DNA of 17,668 nt from an uncultured Campylobacter sp. (GTDB lineage Bacteria > Campylobacterota > Campylobacteria > Campylobacterales > Campylobacteraceae), in NCBI RefSeq assembly GCF_937890585.1, contig NZ_CALACG010000332.1, positions 1-17,668 of the forward strand. Reading direction: 5' to 3'. The notes beneath the pieces are model-generated. The model made no database searches. It was given only the letters and a program-made list of their open reading frames with translations, and was not told the DNA's origin. Shown here one piece after another: positions 7,945 to 15,699 of this stretch. Made by a program: the position numbers and the translations under genes. How positions within the stretch are numbered: the first letter of the stretch is position 1; each line of letters starts with the position of its first letter.

Positions 7945-9270
7945 TCATTTCCCTAAACAAAAATGGCTAAACATCTCGTCTAAAATCTCACTTCTCTCAA
8001 ATGGCTTTGTGATGCTTGCAAGTGCCTTTATCGCGGTATTTAGCTCGTAAGCAAAAATTTCTAGCTCCTCTTCACTTAGTCTTAAAAACGCTCTTTTTAA
8101 AGCCTCGCTCGCCTCTTTGCAGCTTAAAATTTGGCGGTTTGAGCTTAGCATGATCTCGTCGGTGTCTTGCGTCTTGAGGTAGCCCTCAAGCTCTTTTAAA
8201 ACTACGCTTGTATCATTTTTTGCTGAAATTTTGATAGCGCCCTCTAACTCTATGTCAAATTTAAACGCAAGATCGCTTTTATTTAGGATAAAAAAGGCTT
8301 TTTTGTTTGAGTTAGAAACGAGCCTAATTATCTCCTTATCTTGCTCGTCGCTTGGGCAAGAGCCGTCAAATACAGCTAGGATGATGTCGGCCTCGTTTAT
8401 GGCTGAGATTGAGTAGTTTATGCCGATTTGCTCGATCTTTCCAGCATCTTTTCTGATGCCAGCGGTGTCTATTATACGAACCAGATGCGAGCCGATCTTG
8501 AAATTTTCTTCTATCCTATCTCTAGTCGTGCCCGCTTCGTCGCTGACAATCGCGCGCTCATATGCCAAAAATGAGTTTAAAATAGAGCTTTTGCCAACGT
8601 TTGGCTTACCAACGATAGCGATCTTAAAGCCATCTATGAGCCCCCTTCTTTGCTCGCTAAGAGTTGCTATGCGCTCTAGCTTCTCGCTATTTTTTAAAAG
8701 CATCTGCTTAGTCTGCTCTAGCAAATTTGCAGGCAGATCATCATCAGCGTAGTCAATCATCGTCTCAACAAAGGCAAGCGTTTTGACCACTTCGCCCCTT
8801 ATCTCGCCTACAAATTTACTAAGATCACCTTGCATTTGGCGGGTTAAAATTTTAGCAGCTATCTCGCTTTTTGAAGTGATGAGTCCTTGCATCGCCTCGG
8901 CCTTGGCTAGATCCATCTTGCCATTTAAAAATGCCCGCTTGCTAAACTCACCTGGCATTGCCAGCCTAGCACCAGCTCTTATTAGCTCATTTAAAATTCT
9001 CTCGCTCACCATAACGCCGCCATGAGTTTGAAACTCGACGATGTCCTCGCCAGTAAAGCTTGCTGGGGCTTTAAAATATATAACTATGCCCTCGTCTAAA
9101 ATTTCATCATCAATGGAGTAAATTTTGGCTAGTTTTGCGTATCTTGGCTCTAAATTTGAAAGTTTAAGAAGTTTTAAAGAGGTGGCTAGGGCGTCCTTGC
9201 CGCTAAGCCTTACGATAGAAACTGAGCCGATGCCATAAGCTGTGGCAAGGGCTGCGATAGTTTCACTCAT
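7945..9270 (-). CDS. mnmE: tRNA modification GTPase MnmE (TrmE)
   Basis: A 441-residue MnmE. With MnmG it installs the (carboxymethyl)aminomethyl group at C5 of the wobble uridine of certain tRNAs, in the cytoplasm, using GTP hydrolysis and a folate derivative. Seen: the folate-binding N-terminal domain (1-120) with [15 protein letters not shown] (107-121); helical regions flanking the G domain; G1 GKPNVGKSS (221-229), G2 GTTRD (247-251), G3 DTAG (268-271), G4 NKSD (330-333) and SAK (349-351); and the C-terminal CLGK (438-441) holding the conserved cysteine. Length is normal. Its ATG overlaps the khpB stop by four bases (ATGA), so translation is coupled. All catalytic motifs look intact. Confidence 0.97.
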   Translation of the reverse strand: MSETIAALATAYGIGSVSIVRLSGKDALATSLKLLKLSNLEPRYAKLAKIYSIDDEILDEGIVIYFKAPASFTGEDIVEFQTHGGVMVSERILNELIRAGARLAMPGEFSKRAFLNGKMDLAKAEAMQGLITSKSEIAAKILTRQMQGDLSKFVGEIRGEVVKTLAFVETMIDYADDDLPANLLEQTKQMLLKNSEKLERIATLSEQRRGLIDGFKIAIVGKPNVGKSSILNSFLAYERAIVSDEAGTTRDRIEENFKIGSHLVRIIDTAGIRKDAGKIEQIGINYSISAINEADIILAVFDGSCPSDEQDKEIIRLVSNSNKKAFFILNKSDLAFKFDIELEGAIKISAKNDTSVVLKELEGYLKTQDTDEIMLSSNRQILSCKEASEALKRAFLRLSEEELEIFAYELNTAIKALASITKPFERSEILDEMFSHFCLGK

Positions 9271-10358
9271 TTTTTGAAAAAGTCATTTACCACGACAAAT
9301 TTGCCGTCATTGCCGCTTTTTATGCCGACATATTTATCTGGGAATTTCTCGCGTAGTTTCTCAAGCGCGATCTTAACCAAAACCCCATCAAGTGGCTTCG
9401 TTTGGGCTCTACCGCTATTTTGCACACGATCAATCACACCATTTAGATATTGATCCATCATAGCTTCTTGATTTTGTAAAAATTGCGCGATCTCTAGGCG
9501 GATAGCAAGGTTGTATTTCGAATTTAGCCAGTTGTAAAGCATATAAGATATCGCCTTATATCTATAACCCTCTTTGCCGATAAGTAGCGCCGCATCAGCT
9601 CCGTCTAGCTCGATAAGCACGGTCTCATCGTTAAATTTACTAACCTCTACCTTATCTATCTCAAAGCAGCTTGCTTTAAAAAGACGCGTCATACCCTCTT
9701 TTATCTCAGGCAAAATTTTATCAAAGTCGATTACAACTTTTTCTTTTTTCTCTTTTGGCAAAGCTTGAGGTGCACTCTCTTCATCTGTATGGTTGAAATT
9801 TTCGATGATTGAAGTATCTAGGATATTTTTAGGAGCACTTTTGCTAGCTTGCGGCTCTTTTGCTTCTTTTTGCTCTCTTTGTTCTTTAGGCGCCTTTGGC
9901 TCATCAAGTCTTTTTATAACATATCCTGGCTCTTCAGCCTCTTTTTCGCCCTTTTCAGCAAAGGCATCTTTTGCAAGAGCTGAGTTTTTCTCGCTTAAAT
10001 TTTGCTTTTCATTTTTATGCTCTTTTTGCTCAGGCTTAGCCTCATTTTTCTCATCTTTATGCTTTTTAGGATTTCGCTTTTTATCATTATGATCGTGTTT
10101 TTTACTCTGTTTTTTCTCCTCTTTTACAGGCTCACTTTCATCACTTTTTTTAGCAAAATTTCTATCATTTTTTGGTTTATGCTGTGGTTTTGACTGATTT
10201 TCTAAATTTGCCTCAATGATCGCAGTCTTTTTGAAAAATCCAAAAAATCCGCTACTTGGATGCTGCAAGACCTTTATATCAAGCTCAGTGACTGAACAAT
10301 TAAGCTGCTCGGCTGCCTTTTGAAATGCCTCTTGGAGAGTATTTGCTTCTATTCTCAT
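9267..10358 (-). CDS. khpB: KhpB/Jag RNA-binding protein with long charged linker
   Basis: A 363-residue protein with the Jag/KhpB architecture. Residues 1-52 are the Jag N-terminal domain, with [12 protein letters not shown] (35-46) as its typical turn. Residues about 53-210 are a low-complexity linker of Lys, Glu, Asp, Asn, Gln and Pro, probably disordered. Residues 212-290 form a KH domain with the GKEG loop at 261-264 and a following helix, likely binding single-stranded RNA. The last 70 residues sit where R3H lies, but the Arg-x3-His signature is not visible: the aligned stretch reads [10 protein letters not shown] (323-332). Known of the family: KhpB binds many RNAs and, next to YidC, is linked to division and membrane-protein insertion. 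Its ATG overlaps the yidC stop by one base (TAATG) and its stop overlaps the mnmE start. Confidence 0.93.
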   Translation of the reverse strand: MRIEANTLQEAFQKAAEQLNCSVTELDIKVLQHPSSGFFGFFKKTAIIEANLENQSKPQHKPKNDRNFAKKSDESEPVKEEKKQSKKHDHNDKKRNPKKHKDEKNEAKPEQKEHKNEKQNLSEKNSALAKDAFAEKGEKEAEEPGYVIKRLDEPKAPKEQREQKEAKEPQASKSAPKNILDTSIIENFNHTDEESAPQALPKEKKEKVVIDFDKILPEIKEGMTRLFKASCFEIDKVEVSKFNDETVLIELDGADAALLIGKEGYRYKAISYMLYNWLNSKYNLAIRLEIAQFLQNQEAMMDQYLNGVIDRVQNSGRAQTKPLDGVLVKIALEKLREKFPDKYVGIKSGNDGKFVVVNDFFKK

Positions 10359-11911
10359 TAAGCCTTTACCTCCGCAGCTTTTTTATGTTTTTCAAAAAGT
10401 TTATTTACAAAAACTTGTTGAACGACCGAACAAACGTTATTTACAAACCAGTAAAGCGTAAGACCTGCTGGGAATGTCACAAAGAAAAATGTGAAGATCA
10501 AAGGCAAGAATTTCATAACCTTTTCTTGCATAGGATCGGTAAATGTCGTTGGTGTAAGCTTTTGTTGTAAAAACATCGTTAGACCCATCAAGATAGGTAG
10601 CACAAAGTATGGATCCATCACTGAAAGATCGTGTATCCAAAGTATCCAAGGAGCGCCTTTTAGCTCGATCGCATTTAGTAAAACGCGGTAGATCGCAAAA
10701 AATACAGGAATTTGAAGCAAGATCGGCAAGCAGCCACCCATCGGGTTTGCACCATGTTTTTTGTATAACTCCATCATATGAACTTGCATCTTTTGCTTAT
10801 CGTCTTTATATTTTGTTTGGATCTCTTTTACCTTTGGAGCAAGCTCTTTTAGCTTATTCATCGATAGCATACCCTTATATGTAAGTGGGAATAAAACTAT
10901 CCTTATAACAAGCGTTAACACAACTATCGCCCAACCCCAGTTGCCAATGTAGTTATGTAAGAAATTTAAGAATGCAAACATCGGCTTTGCTATAAATGTA
11001 AACCAACCATACTCGATAACGTCGTTTAGTCTCTCATCCATCGAGCTTAAAATTTTATGCTCTTTTGGTCCGATGTAAGCGCCTAGTTTTAGACTATCAT
11101 TTGCCTTTACAAAGACGATAGGATTGTTATTTGCATCTTTATCTACAACAGCTTCAAATGGTTTATCAAATGAGTAAAATAGCGCTGTATAGTATCTATC
11201 AGATGCAGCCGCTATAGTTGTATTTGCGTAGTTTTTAACCTCTTTTGCATCACCATCTTCTATGATATTTAGGCTATCATCTGTATTTCTAAGCATAACG
11301 CCATGAACCGTGTAACTATCTATCGCGATATTTGGTCTAAAACCAGGAGTGATGAAATAATCAACACTTTTACTTAAATTTAATTCTACCTCGTAACGAC
11401 CATTTGGATAAAATTTGATATTTTTTGTGACTGTAACGCCATCTAAATTTTGAATGAGTTTTATGGTTTTAGGCTCGCTGCTAGCATATACCTCGCTAGC
11501 GTCACTGCTATATGCAACCTTAAAAGCATCAGCATTTAAAGTGCTATCGTTAAATCTAAGCTCAAGTGGTAATGGATTTTGTGAAACAAGCTCGATTTTG
11601 TTGCCATCTTCTGTTTTGTACTTATCTTCGGTGAGATAAAATTTCGCAATCCTGCCTAGCTTATCTATCTTTGCTTCATAGCTTTGACCTTTGATGGTAG
11701 CGATTATCTCGTTTGAAGCTAAATTTTCATTTGATTTTGGAGTATCGTTAGCATAAGCTGGAGCTTTGCTTTGATCCATTGTTTGAGAGATCGTTGTCTG
11801 GTTTTGCTCTAGTGGAGCTCTTTTTGGCATAAAAAAGTCATATACTATAAAAAATACGATAGACAAAAGTGCTGCAAGAAGCAGTCTTTTTTGCATAGAC
11901 ATCTGTTCCAT
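10358..11911 (-). CDS. yidC: Membrane protein insertase YidC
   Basis: A 517-residue Gram-negative-type YidC, which inserts and folds inner-membrane proteins alone or with SecYEG. Seen: TM1 at 9-28; a large periplasmic beta domain at about 60-310; then the conserved insertase core with TM2 around 327-345, where Arg337 matches the hydrophilic-groove arginine; a cytoplasmic helical hairpin (350-388) with the usual KELAPKVKEIQTKYK pattern; TM3 at 394-413 (PMGGCLPILLQIPVFFAIYRVL); and TM4-5 at 432-500 ending in LTLYWFVNN. The Lys-rich tail (504-517) could contact the ribosome. The ATG follows AAAGGA by about 10 bases and adjoins the yidD stop directly. Length is typical for Campylobacterota. Confidence 0.97.
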   Translation of the reverse strand: MEQMSMQKRLLLAALLSIVFFIVYDFFMPKRAPLEQNQTTISQTMDQSKAPAYANDTPKSNENLASNEIIATIKGQSYEAKIDKLGRIAKFYLTEDKYKTEDGNKIELVSQNPLPLELRFNDSTLNADAFKVAYSSDASEVYASSEPKTIKLIQNLDGVTVTKNIKFYPNGRYEVELNLSKSVDYFITPGFRPNIAIDSYTVHGVMLRNTDDSLNIIEDGDAKEVKNYANTTIAAASDRYYTALFYSFDKPFEAVVDKDANNNPIVFVKANDSLKLGAYIGPKEHKILSSMDERLNDVIEYGWFTFIAKPMFAFLNFLHNYIGNWGWAIVVLTLVIRIVLFPLTYKGMLSMNKLKELAPKVKEIQTKYKDDKQKMQVHMMELYKKHGANPMGGCLPILLQIPVFFAIYRVLLNAIELKGAPWILWIHDLSVMDPYFVLPILMGLTMFLQQKLTPTTFTDPMQEKVMKFLPLIFTFFFVTFPAGLTLYWFVNNVCSVVQQVFVNKLFEKHKKAAEVKA

Positions 11912-12253
11912 TTAATTTTTTTCCTTTAATTTATCTAATACTTTTACGACATAAAATTTACTATTTTGGCAAGGGATAAACCAGAAATTTACATTTTTGG
12001 TATCGCTTTTTTGAAATATAAAACATGAGTTAAATTTTTTGCGGATGATTGGGTAGTTGATACCGCCTTTGAAAAGTTGATTGCATCTTAAAATTCGCAT
12101 AAATGTTGCAAAAAAAGCAGAGAAAAAGCTATTTGTTTGAAATTCCCAAATGGCGTATTGTGAGCAAGTCGGATAGTAGCGACAGCTTTTTGGCAGAAGT
12201 ATGGAAATATATTTTTGATAAAAAGCGATAAATTTAATCGCAAATTTTTTCAT
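11912..12253 (-). CDS. yidD: Membrane protein insertion efficiency factor YidD
   Basis: A 113-residue protein that carries the YidD signature CRYYPTCSQYA at 24-34 and RILRCNQLFKGG further on. YidD is a small protein at the inner face of the membrane that aids insertion by the Sec/YidC route. I chose ATG at 12253, which overlaps the rnpA stop as ATGA and has a GGGA sequence at suitable distance, over the ATG at 12262 which has no ribosome site. Compared with E. coli YidD (85 residues) it has about 35-40 extra C-terminal residues (KKFNSCFIFQKS onward), basic and aromatic with two more cysteines, of unknown role. The usual DPVP ending after GG is replaced by INYPIIRKK. Confidence 0.93.
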   Translation of the reverse strand: MKKFAIKFIAFYQKYISILLPKSCRYYPTCSQYAIWEFQTNSFFSAFFATFMRILRCNQLFKGGINYPIIRKKFNSCFIFQKSDTKNVNFWFIPCQNSKFYVVKVLDKLKEKN

Positions 12254-12585
12254 TTTAGACATCCCATTTTTTTTGTAGACCAGCTCAAATTTTTACAAAT
12301 TTTGTCAAATGAAATTTCTGTAATTCCATTTTTTGCGACCATAATGTAAGTGCCATCTTTTAGCTCATTAGAAATAGAAAAAAAAGCAGCTCTTAAAAGC
12401 CTCTTTGCTCTATTTCTAACTACTGCCTTTCCCACTTTTTTGCTAGCAACAACTGCTAATTTTTTTTCAATTGTAGGCTTATAAAAAACTACGCAAGCAT
12501 CGCAGTGCCATTTGCTGGCTTCTTTATAAACCTGAGAAAATTCTCTCGAGTCACTTAGTGACTCAAAACCAGCTAAGCAGCCAAT
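12250..12585 (-). CDS. rnpA: Ribonuclease P protein component, proposed ATT start
   Basis: Protein subunit of RNase P, which helps the catalytic RNA cut 5' leaders from pre-tRNA. Seen: the signature [19 protein letters not shown], including the RNR motif, and an upstream half ([18 protein letters not shown]) that fits the N-terminal helix and strand of the family. The frame extends back to a TAG at 12592-12594, inside rpmH, yet contains no ATG, GTG or TTG between that stop and the GTG at 12435. That GTG would yield only 61 residues and lose half the fold. ATT at 12583-12585 has AAAGG 9 bases upstream and gives 111 residues, a normal length, so I propose it as start. The gene thus overlaps the 3' end of rpmH in another frame and overlaps yidD by ATGA. 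Confidence 0.85.
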   Translation of the reverse strand: MGCLAGFESLSDSREFSQVYKEASKWHCDACVVFYKPTIEKKLAVVASKKVGKAVVRNRAKRLLRAAFFSISNELKDGTYIMVAKNGITEISFDKICKNLSWSTKKMGCLK

Positions 12586-12707
12586 CTTTTTCTACCTTTA
12601 GCACGTCTAGCGTTGATAACCTTGCGGCCATTTTTAGTTTTCATTCTTAAACGAAAGCCGTGAGTGCGTTTTTTAGGGGTTTTATGAGGTTGATAAGTCC
12701 TTTTCAT
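12573..12707 (-). CDS. rpmH: 50S ribosomal protein L34
   Basis: A 44-residue, very basic protein starting [20 protein letters not shown] and ending GRKRLAA, unmistakably bacterial L34, a component of the large ribosomal subunit. The ATG at 12705-12707 has AAGGA 5 bases upstream. It is the first gene of the rpmH-rnpA-yidD-yidC-khpB-mnmE run, which is conserved in many bacteria near dnaA/oriC, though here and in C. jejuni it is not beside dnaA. The last part overlaps the proposed start of rnpA in another frame. Confidence 0.98.
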   Translation of the reverse strand: MKRTYQPHKTPKKRTHGFRLRMKTKNGRKVINARRAKGRKRLAA

Positions 12708-12738
12708 TTCTATCCTTAAAGTTAATATAAAAAGTGGG

Positions 12739-12761
12739 ATTTTATCAAAGCAATACTTAAA
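12739..12761 (-). promoter_or_regulatory. Promoter of the rpmH operon
   Basis: On the minus strand TTTAAGTATT (12752-12761) is followed after seven bases by GATAAAAT, whose TAAAAT (12739-12744) is a sigma-70 -10 box. Transcription from about 12732 would give a leader of about 25 bases with AAGGA before the rpmH ATG. The same TTTAAGTA-then-TATAAT arrangement faces the other way for the UDG-like gene. Confidence 0.55.
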
Positions 12762-12802
12762 TTCCTTTGAATAAATCAGCCCGAAAAAACTATAATTTAA
12801 AC

Positions 12803-12824
12803 TTTAAGTAAATCAAGTTATAAT
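12803..12824 (+). promoter_or_regulatory. Promoter of the UDG-like gene, possibly leaderless
   Basis: A perfect TATAAT at 12819-12824, with TTTAAGTA at 12803-12810 upstream, stands only 6 bases before the ATG at 12831. A start at the usual distance would fall on or next to the ATG, giving a leaderless transcript. There is no ribosome site before the ATG, which fits. A second TATAAT at 12791-12796 could give a leader of about 28 bases, also without a ribosome site. Confidence 0.5.
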
Positions 12825-12830
12825 CCAAAA

Positions 12831-13484
12831 ATGAAATTTCATAAAAATAAAGATCTCTTAGAAAAATTACTTTTTTTAAAAGCGATCGGTTACAATTTTA
12901 TAGATGAAAATTTTCTTAATTTAAGTAAATATCAAGATTATAACAGCATAGACGAGCTAAATAGCGAGATAAAAAAGTGCTCTCTTTGCTTTTTGAGAAA
13001 CAGTTCAAAGTGCGTTTCTACTGGCTTTGGTGATAAAAATAGCAAGATAATGTTTGTCTTACTTTGCAAAAAAGATGATTATTTTGAAGGCATAAGTGGC
13101 AAAATTTTGCAAAATGCTATAAAAGAAGGCTTAAATTTAGAAAAAGATAGTGTTTATATAAGCTCGCTTTTACGCTGTGAAATTTCACAAAATGACGCGA
13201 AAAATCCAGCGCTAGAGCGCTCTTTTGAGCTTTGCAGGCCATATCTACTTGAAGAGATCAGGCTCATTAAGCCCAAAATAATCATCACTTTAGGAGAAGA
13301 AGCATTTATGCATTTTTATCCAAATTTACTCACAAAAGGCGGATTTTCAGGCATAAGAGGAAGTATCTTAAAAGATAATAGCAGGTTTATAATGCCAACT
13401 TTTTCACCAGAGTGGATCAGCAAAAACCCAAGTTTTGAAGAAAATTTTATAGATGATTTGAAAAAAATCAAGGGAGTGATATGA
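12831..13484 (+). CDS. Family-4 uracil-DNA glycosylase-like protein with degenerate active site
   Basis: A 217-residue protein with the framework of the family-4 UDG, an iron-sulfur enzyme that removes uracil from DNA. Seen: four cysteines spaced as in the [4Fe-4S] site, CSLC at 50-53, Cys116 in LLRCEIS and Cys135 in ELCRPYL; the central LGEEA (154-158) and GIRG (174-177) blocks also fit. But the catalytic motif GEAPG is replaced by LLCKKDDYF (77-85), and the C-terminal HPS motif by FSPEW (191-195), with Ser192 where His is expected. It may therefore have lost or changed glycosylase activity. Its stop overlaps the next gene's ATG by four bases. It is oriented opposite to the rpmH operon, with which it shares a 123-base intergenic region. 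Confidence 0.8.
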   Translation: MKFHKNKDLLEKLLFLKAIGYNFIDENFLNLSKYQDYNSIDELNSEIKKCSLCFLRNSSKCVSTGFGDKNSKIMFVLLCKKDDYFEGISGKILQNAIKEGLNLEKDSVYISSLLRCEISQNDAKNPALERSFELCRPYLLEEIRLIKPKIIITLGEEAFMHFYPNLLTKGGFSGIRGSILKDNSRFIMPTFSPEWISKNPSFEENFIDDLKKIKGVI

Positions 13485-14761
13485 AAAGAATTTTTCTTTT
13501 TTTAGTTATATTTGTAAGTCTTTTTGCAGCGCAAAATGAAGCCTTAAGCGAGATGCAAGACGAGACCACTGAGGCAAAATTTGAAAGCAACATCACAAAA
13601 AATCAAAGCCTCTCAAGCATACCGCCAGCAAAGATCACTTACATAAATTTAGAGCCAGAATTTTGTGATAGCTCTTGCTTAAATGAGCTTATTAAGAGCG
13701 ATATGCTAGCTAGCTTTATGGCGAGATTTGAGCCAGCAAAGATAGATGATAAGGCACTTTTAGACCTTTACGCTTCGCTTGGCGGAGAGATGATTTTAAA
13801 GCTTGCGCAAAGCGATAAGATAGCAGTCATCATCCCTCAAAAGGTCATAAAATCATACGCAAATGTCGTATCAAACGCAGTTTTAACATACATTTTAAAG
13901 CAAGAAGCAAATGTCGAAGTCAAATTTATAAATAGCAACGACGAGAGCCTTCAAAGCCTTCAAAACGCGCTTCAAAACGCTAGAAACGAAGGTTTTATCT
14001 ACTTTATAGCAGCTCTTACTCAAAATGGCGCAAACATAGCAAATTCTCTCATCCTGCCAAGCGAACTCATCTACATCCCAAGCGTTCATAGCTCTTTTGT
14101 GGTAGCTCCAAAGCCAAATTTGATCTTTGGTGGAGTTGATTACAAAGCGCAAATTTCAGCCCTGCTCGCTTTTGCTAATGAAAAGATAGTCGCCTTTGAC
14201 GATGGCAGCGCGCTAGCACAAAAGTTAAATGAGTATGTACGCATGCAAAGTAACGACTACTACGAGAGCTCGATCACTGGCAAAGATATAAATTTAAACG
14301 ATACTTTAAGTAAAAAATCTAAATTTGATAACGCAAGCATCTTTTTAAACATCCCAATCGTAAAAGCTTCTCTTGTGGCAACGCAGATGAGAGGCTTTGA
14401 GATAAAGCCTTATGCGCTTTTAAGCACACAGATAAATTTCTTGCCAAATATCTTTAGCGCTATCACGCAAAGAGATAGGCAAAACCTCTTTGTGGCAAAT
14501 TCGCTAAATTCGCTTGATGAGAGATTTTTAGGGCTTGGAGATCTTTTTGGAGTTGATTTTAGATACTCACAGATCGGCTACTCAAGTGCGCTGGGAGTGG
14601 AGTATATCTATACAAATTTCATAAACAAAAGTGCCAGCAAAATTTTTACAGAGAGAGTTGAGGGCTCGCAAGTTTTATATGATGTGAAAATTTATGATAC
14701 AAAAAGCGATCACTTTAATGAGGTAAATTCGCAGGAGCAAAATAGCACAAGCGGAATTTAG
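13481..14761 (+). CDS. Periplasmic protein, possible type I periplasmic-binding-like fold
   Basis: A 426-residue protein with a clear signal peptide (MKRIFLFLVIFVSLFAAQ, cleavage near Ala17). It resembles the conserved epsilonproteobacterial periplasmic protein that follows the UDG-like gene in C. jejuni (Cj0964 as I recall). Residues about 112-260 alternate strands and helices: DKIAVIIPQKVI (112-123), a helix with SNAVLTYILK, then VEVKFINSND, and later NLIFGGVDYKAQISALLAF (213-231) with EKIVAFDDGS. That pattern recalls type I periplasmic-binding domains such as the LpoA C-terminal domain; this is an inference from pattern, not a recognised match. Cys62 and Cys66 (CDSSC) may form a disulfide. 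Start ATG has GGGAGTGAT just upstream and overlaps the UDG-like stop. Role unknown. Confidence 0.82.
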   Translation: MKRIFLFLVIFVSLFAAQNEALSEMQDETTEAKFESNITKNQSLSSIPPAKITYINLEPEFCDSSCLNELIKSDMLASFMARFEPAKIDDKALLDLYASLGGEMILKLAQSDKIAVIIPQKVIKSYANVVSNAVLTYILKQEANVEVKFINSNDESLQSLQNALQNARNEGFIYFIAALTQNGANIANSLILPSELIYIPSVHSSFVVAPKPNLIFGGVDYKAQISALLAFANEKIVAFDDGSALAQKLNEYVRMQSNDYYESSITGKDINLNDTLSKKSKFDNASIFLNIPIVKASLVATQMRGFEIKPYALLSTQINFLPNIFSAITQRDRQNLFVANSLNSLDERFLGLGDLFGVDFRYSQIGYSSALGVEYIYTNFINKSASKIFTERVEGSQVLYDVKIYDTKSDHFNEVNSQEQNSTSGI

Positions 14762-14778
14762 CAGTTTTACTTGCTAAA
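14757..14778. terminator. Small hairpin between convergent genes
   Basis: Arms TTTAGCA (14757-14763) and TGCTAAA (14772-14778) pair perfectly over 7 bp with an 8-base loop. Each arm contains the TAG stop of one of the two converging genes (plus-strand periplasmic protein, minus-strand thioesterase), which are only 12 bases apart. The stem is A/T-rich, and there are T runs on both sides, so a weak bidirectional terminator is possible. Confidence 0.35.
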
Positions 14779-15163
14779 ATTTAACCCCATTTATAAAAGT
14801 TTTCATGCTCTCATCTATCTTTGCTAGCCTGCCCTCTTTCATAAAAGCTAGCGTGATAGTCGCTTTAAAGAGCACTTTTTCTACATCTTTTTCATCAAAT
14901 TTATAAATTTCTTGCTCTAAAACAAGGCTTGCCTTTTTAAGCTCTATGAGCTTTGTCCTTACAAAAACCTCATCGCCAAGCACAGCTGAAGCGAGAAATT
15001 TAGCCTCAAGAGCTGAAACGACAAAGTATCCGCTCTCTTTTGTGAAATTTAGCCCAGCCTCAAAAAACGCTTCGCTTCTGGCTCGCTCGCAATATTTAAT
15101 ATAATTTGTATGATAGACGATGCCGCCTGCATCGGTATCTTCGTAATAAATTCTTATCTTCAC
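14774..15163 (-). CDS. ybgC: YbgC-like acyl-CoA thioesterase (hotdog fold)
   Basis: A 129-residue hotdog-fold thioesterase of the YbgC/4HBT family, which hydrolyses short or medium acyl-CoA thioesters. Seen: RIYYEDTDAGGIVYHTNYIKYCERARSE near the N-terminus, in which the Asp of EDTDAGG (Asp11) and the VYH-NY turn are the known catalytic signature. In many bacteria YbgC is encoded with the Tol-Pal genes; here it follows the ThrE-like pair instead, as in C. jejuni where its homologue faces the periplasmic protein gene. The start is GTG at 15163 with AAAGGAG 7 bases upstream. Length is normal (about 130). Confidence 0.93.
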   Translation of the reverse strand: MKIRIYYEDTDAGGIVYHTNYIKYCERARSEAFFEAGLNFTKESGYFVVSALEAKFLASAVLGDEVFVRTKLIELKKASLVLEQEIYKFDEKDVEKVLFKATITLAFMKEGRLAKIDESMKTFINGVKF

Positions 15164-15183
15164 TGCAAAGCTCCTTTAAATTT

Positions 15184-15699
15184 TCATTTGCTCTTGCTAG
15201 GCTTGCCTTTAGCGCCTCTAGTTATCATCAGCGACTGATCATAAAATAAAATAAGCACCACTGAAACGCCCACACCAAGCGCTAACGAAACCGTCGTAGT
15301 CGTGATAGCATTATCAAAAAATATGATCAAATATTCGTTTTTCTTAGCAATGCTTGTCTCATTTAAAAATGAAAACAGTGCCAAAATGCCTTTATATGCA
15401 AAAACTCCTGGCACCATCGGCAAAAGAGCTGGAAATGCGATGATCTCAGCTGGCACCTTTAGCCGTTTGGCAAAGAGCATGCCTAAAATTCCGCTCATAA
15501 AAGAGACGATGAGCGTTGCGACACTGATGTTAAAAAATCCCATCTGCATTATCCAAAAGCGGCTAGCATGCGCAAATGCAGCAAGCAAGGCACAAAATAT
15601 GAGAGTTCTTTTTGGAGGCGAGCTAGCATAGGCAAAGCCAAGTCCAGCCACCGCAGCAAAGCCAGCATCTACAAGCGTTTCACTCAAAAGCTCAAACAT
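15184..15699 (-). CDS. ThrE-type exporter, small subunit (YjjB-like)
   Basis: A 171-residue hydrophobic protein with about five membrane segments (around 12-28, 31-49, 53-78, 85-112 and 125-155) and a conserved-looking PALLPMVPGVFAYKG (89-103), the pattern of the DUF3815/ThrE_2 family. Its overlapping upstream partner is a DUF1212/ThrE protein, so the two make up a split version of the ThrE threonine/serine exporter. E. coli YjjP/YjjB is a comparable two-gene pair implicated in succinate export. The exported substrate here is unknown. The gene starts inside the end of its partner (8-base overlap) and ends 20 bases before ybgC. Confidence 0.85.
   Translation of the reverse strand: MFELLSETLVDAGFAAVAGLGFAYASSPPKRTLIFCALLAAFAHASRFWIMQMGFFNISVATLIVSFMSGILGMLFAKRLKVPAEIIAFPALLPMVPGVFAYKGILALFSFLNETSIAKKNEYLIIFFDNAITTTTVSLALGVGVSVVLILFYDQSLMITRGAKGKPSKSK

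Noticed and set aside
9793..10193. Plus-strand hydrophobic, Ser/Phe/Leu-rich open frames opposite khpB
   Set aside because: They are the antisense of the Lys/Glu-rich linker of khpB (codons GAA/AAA/AAG read as TTC/TTT/CTT) and lack ribosome sites.
12250..12435. A 61-residue RnpA starting at GTG 12435
   Set aside because: It would lose half of the RNase P protein fold, while the matching N-terminal sequence is clearly encoded upstream in the same frame.
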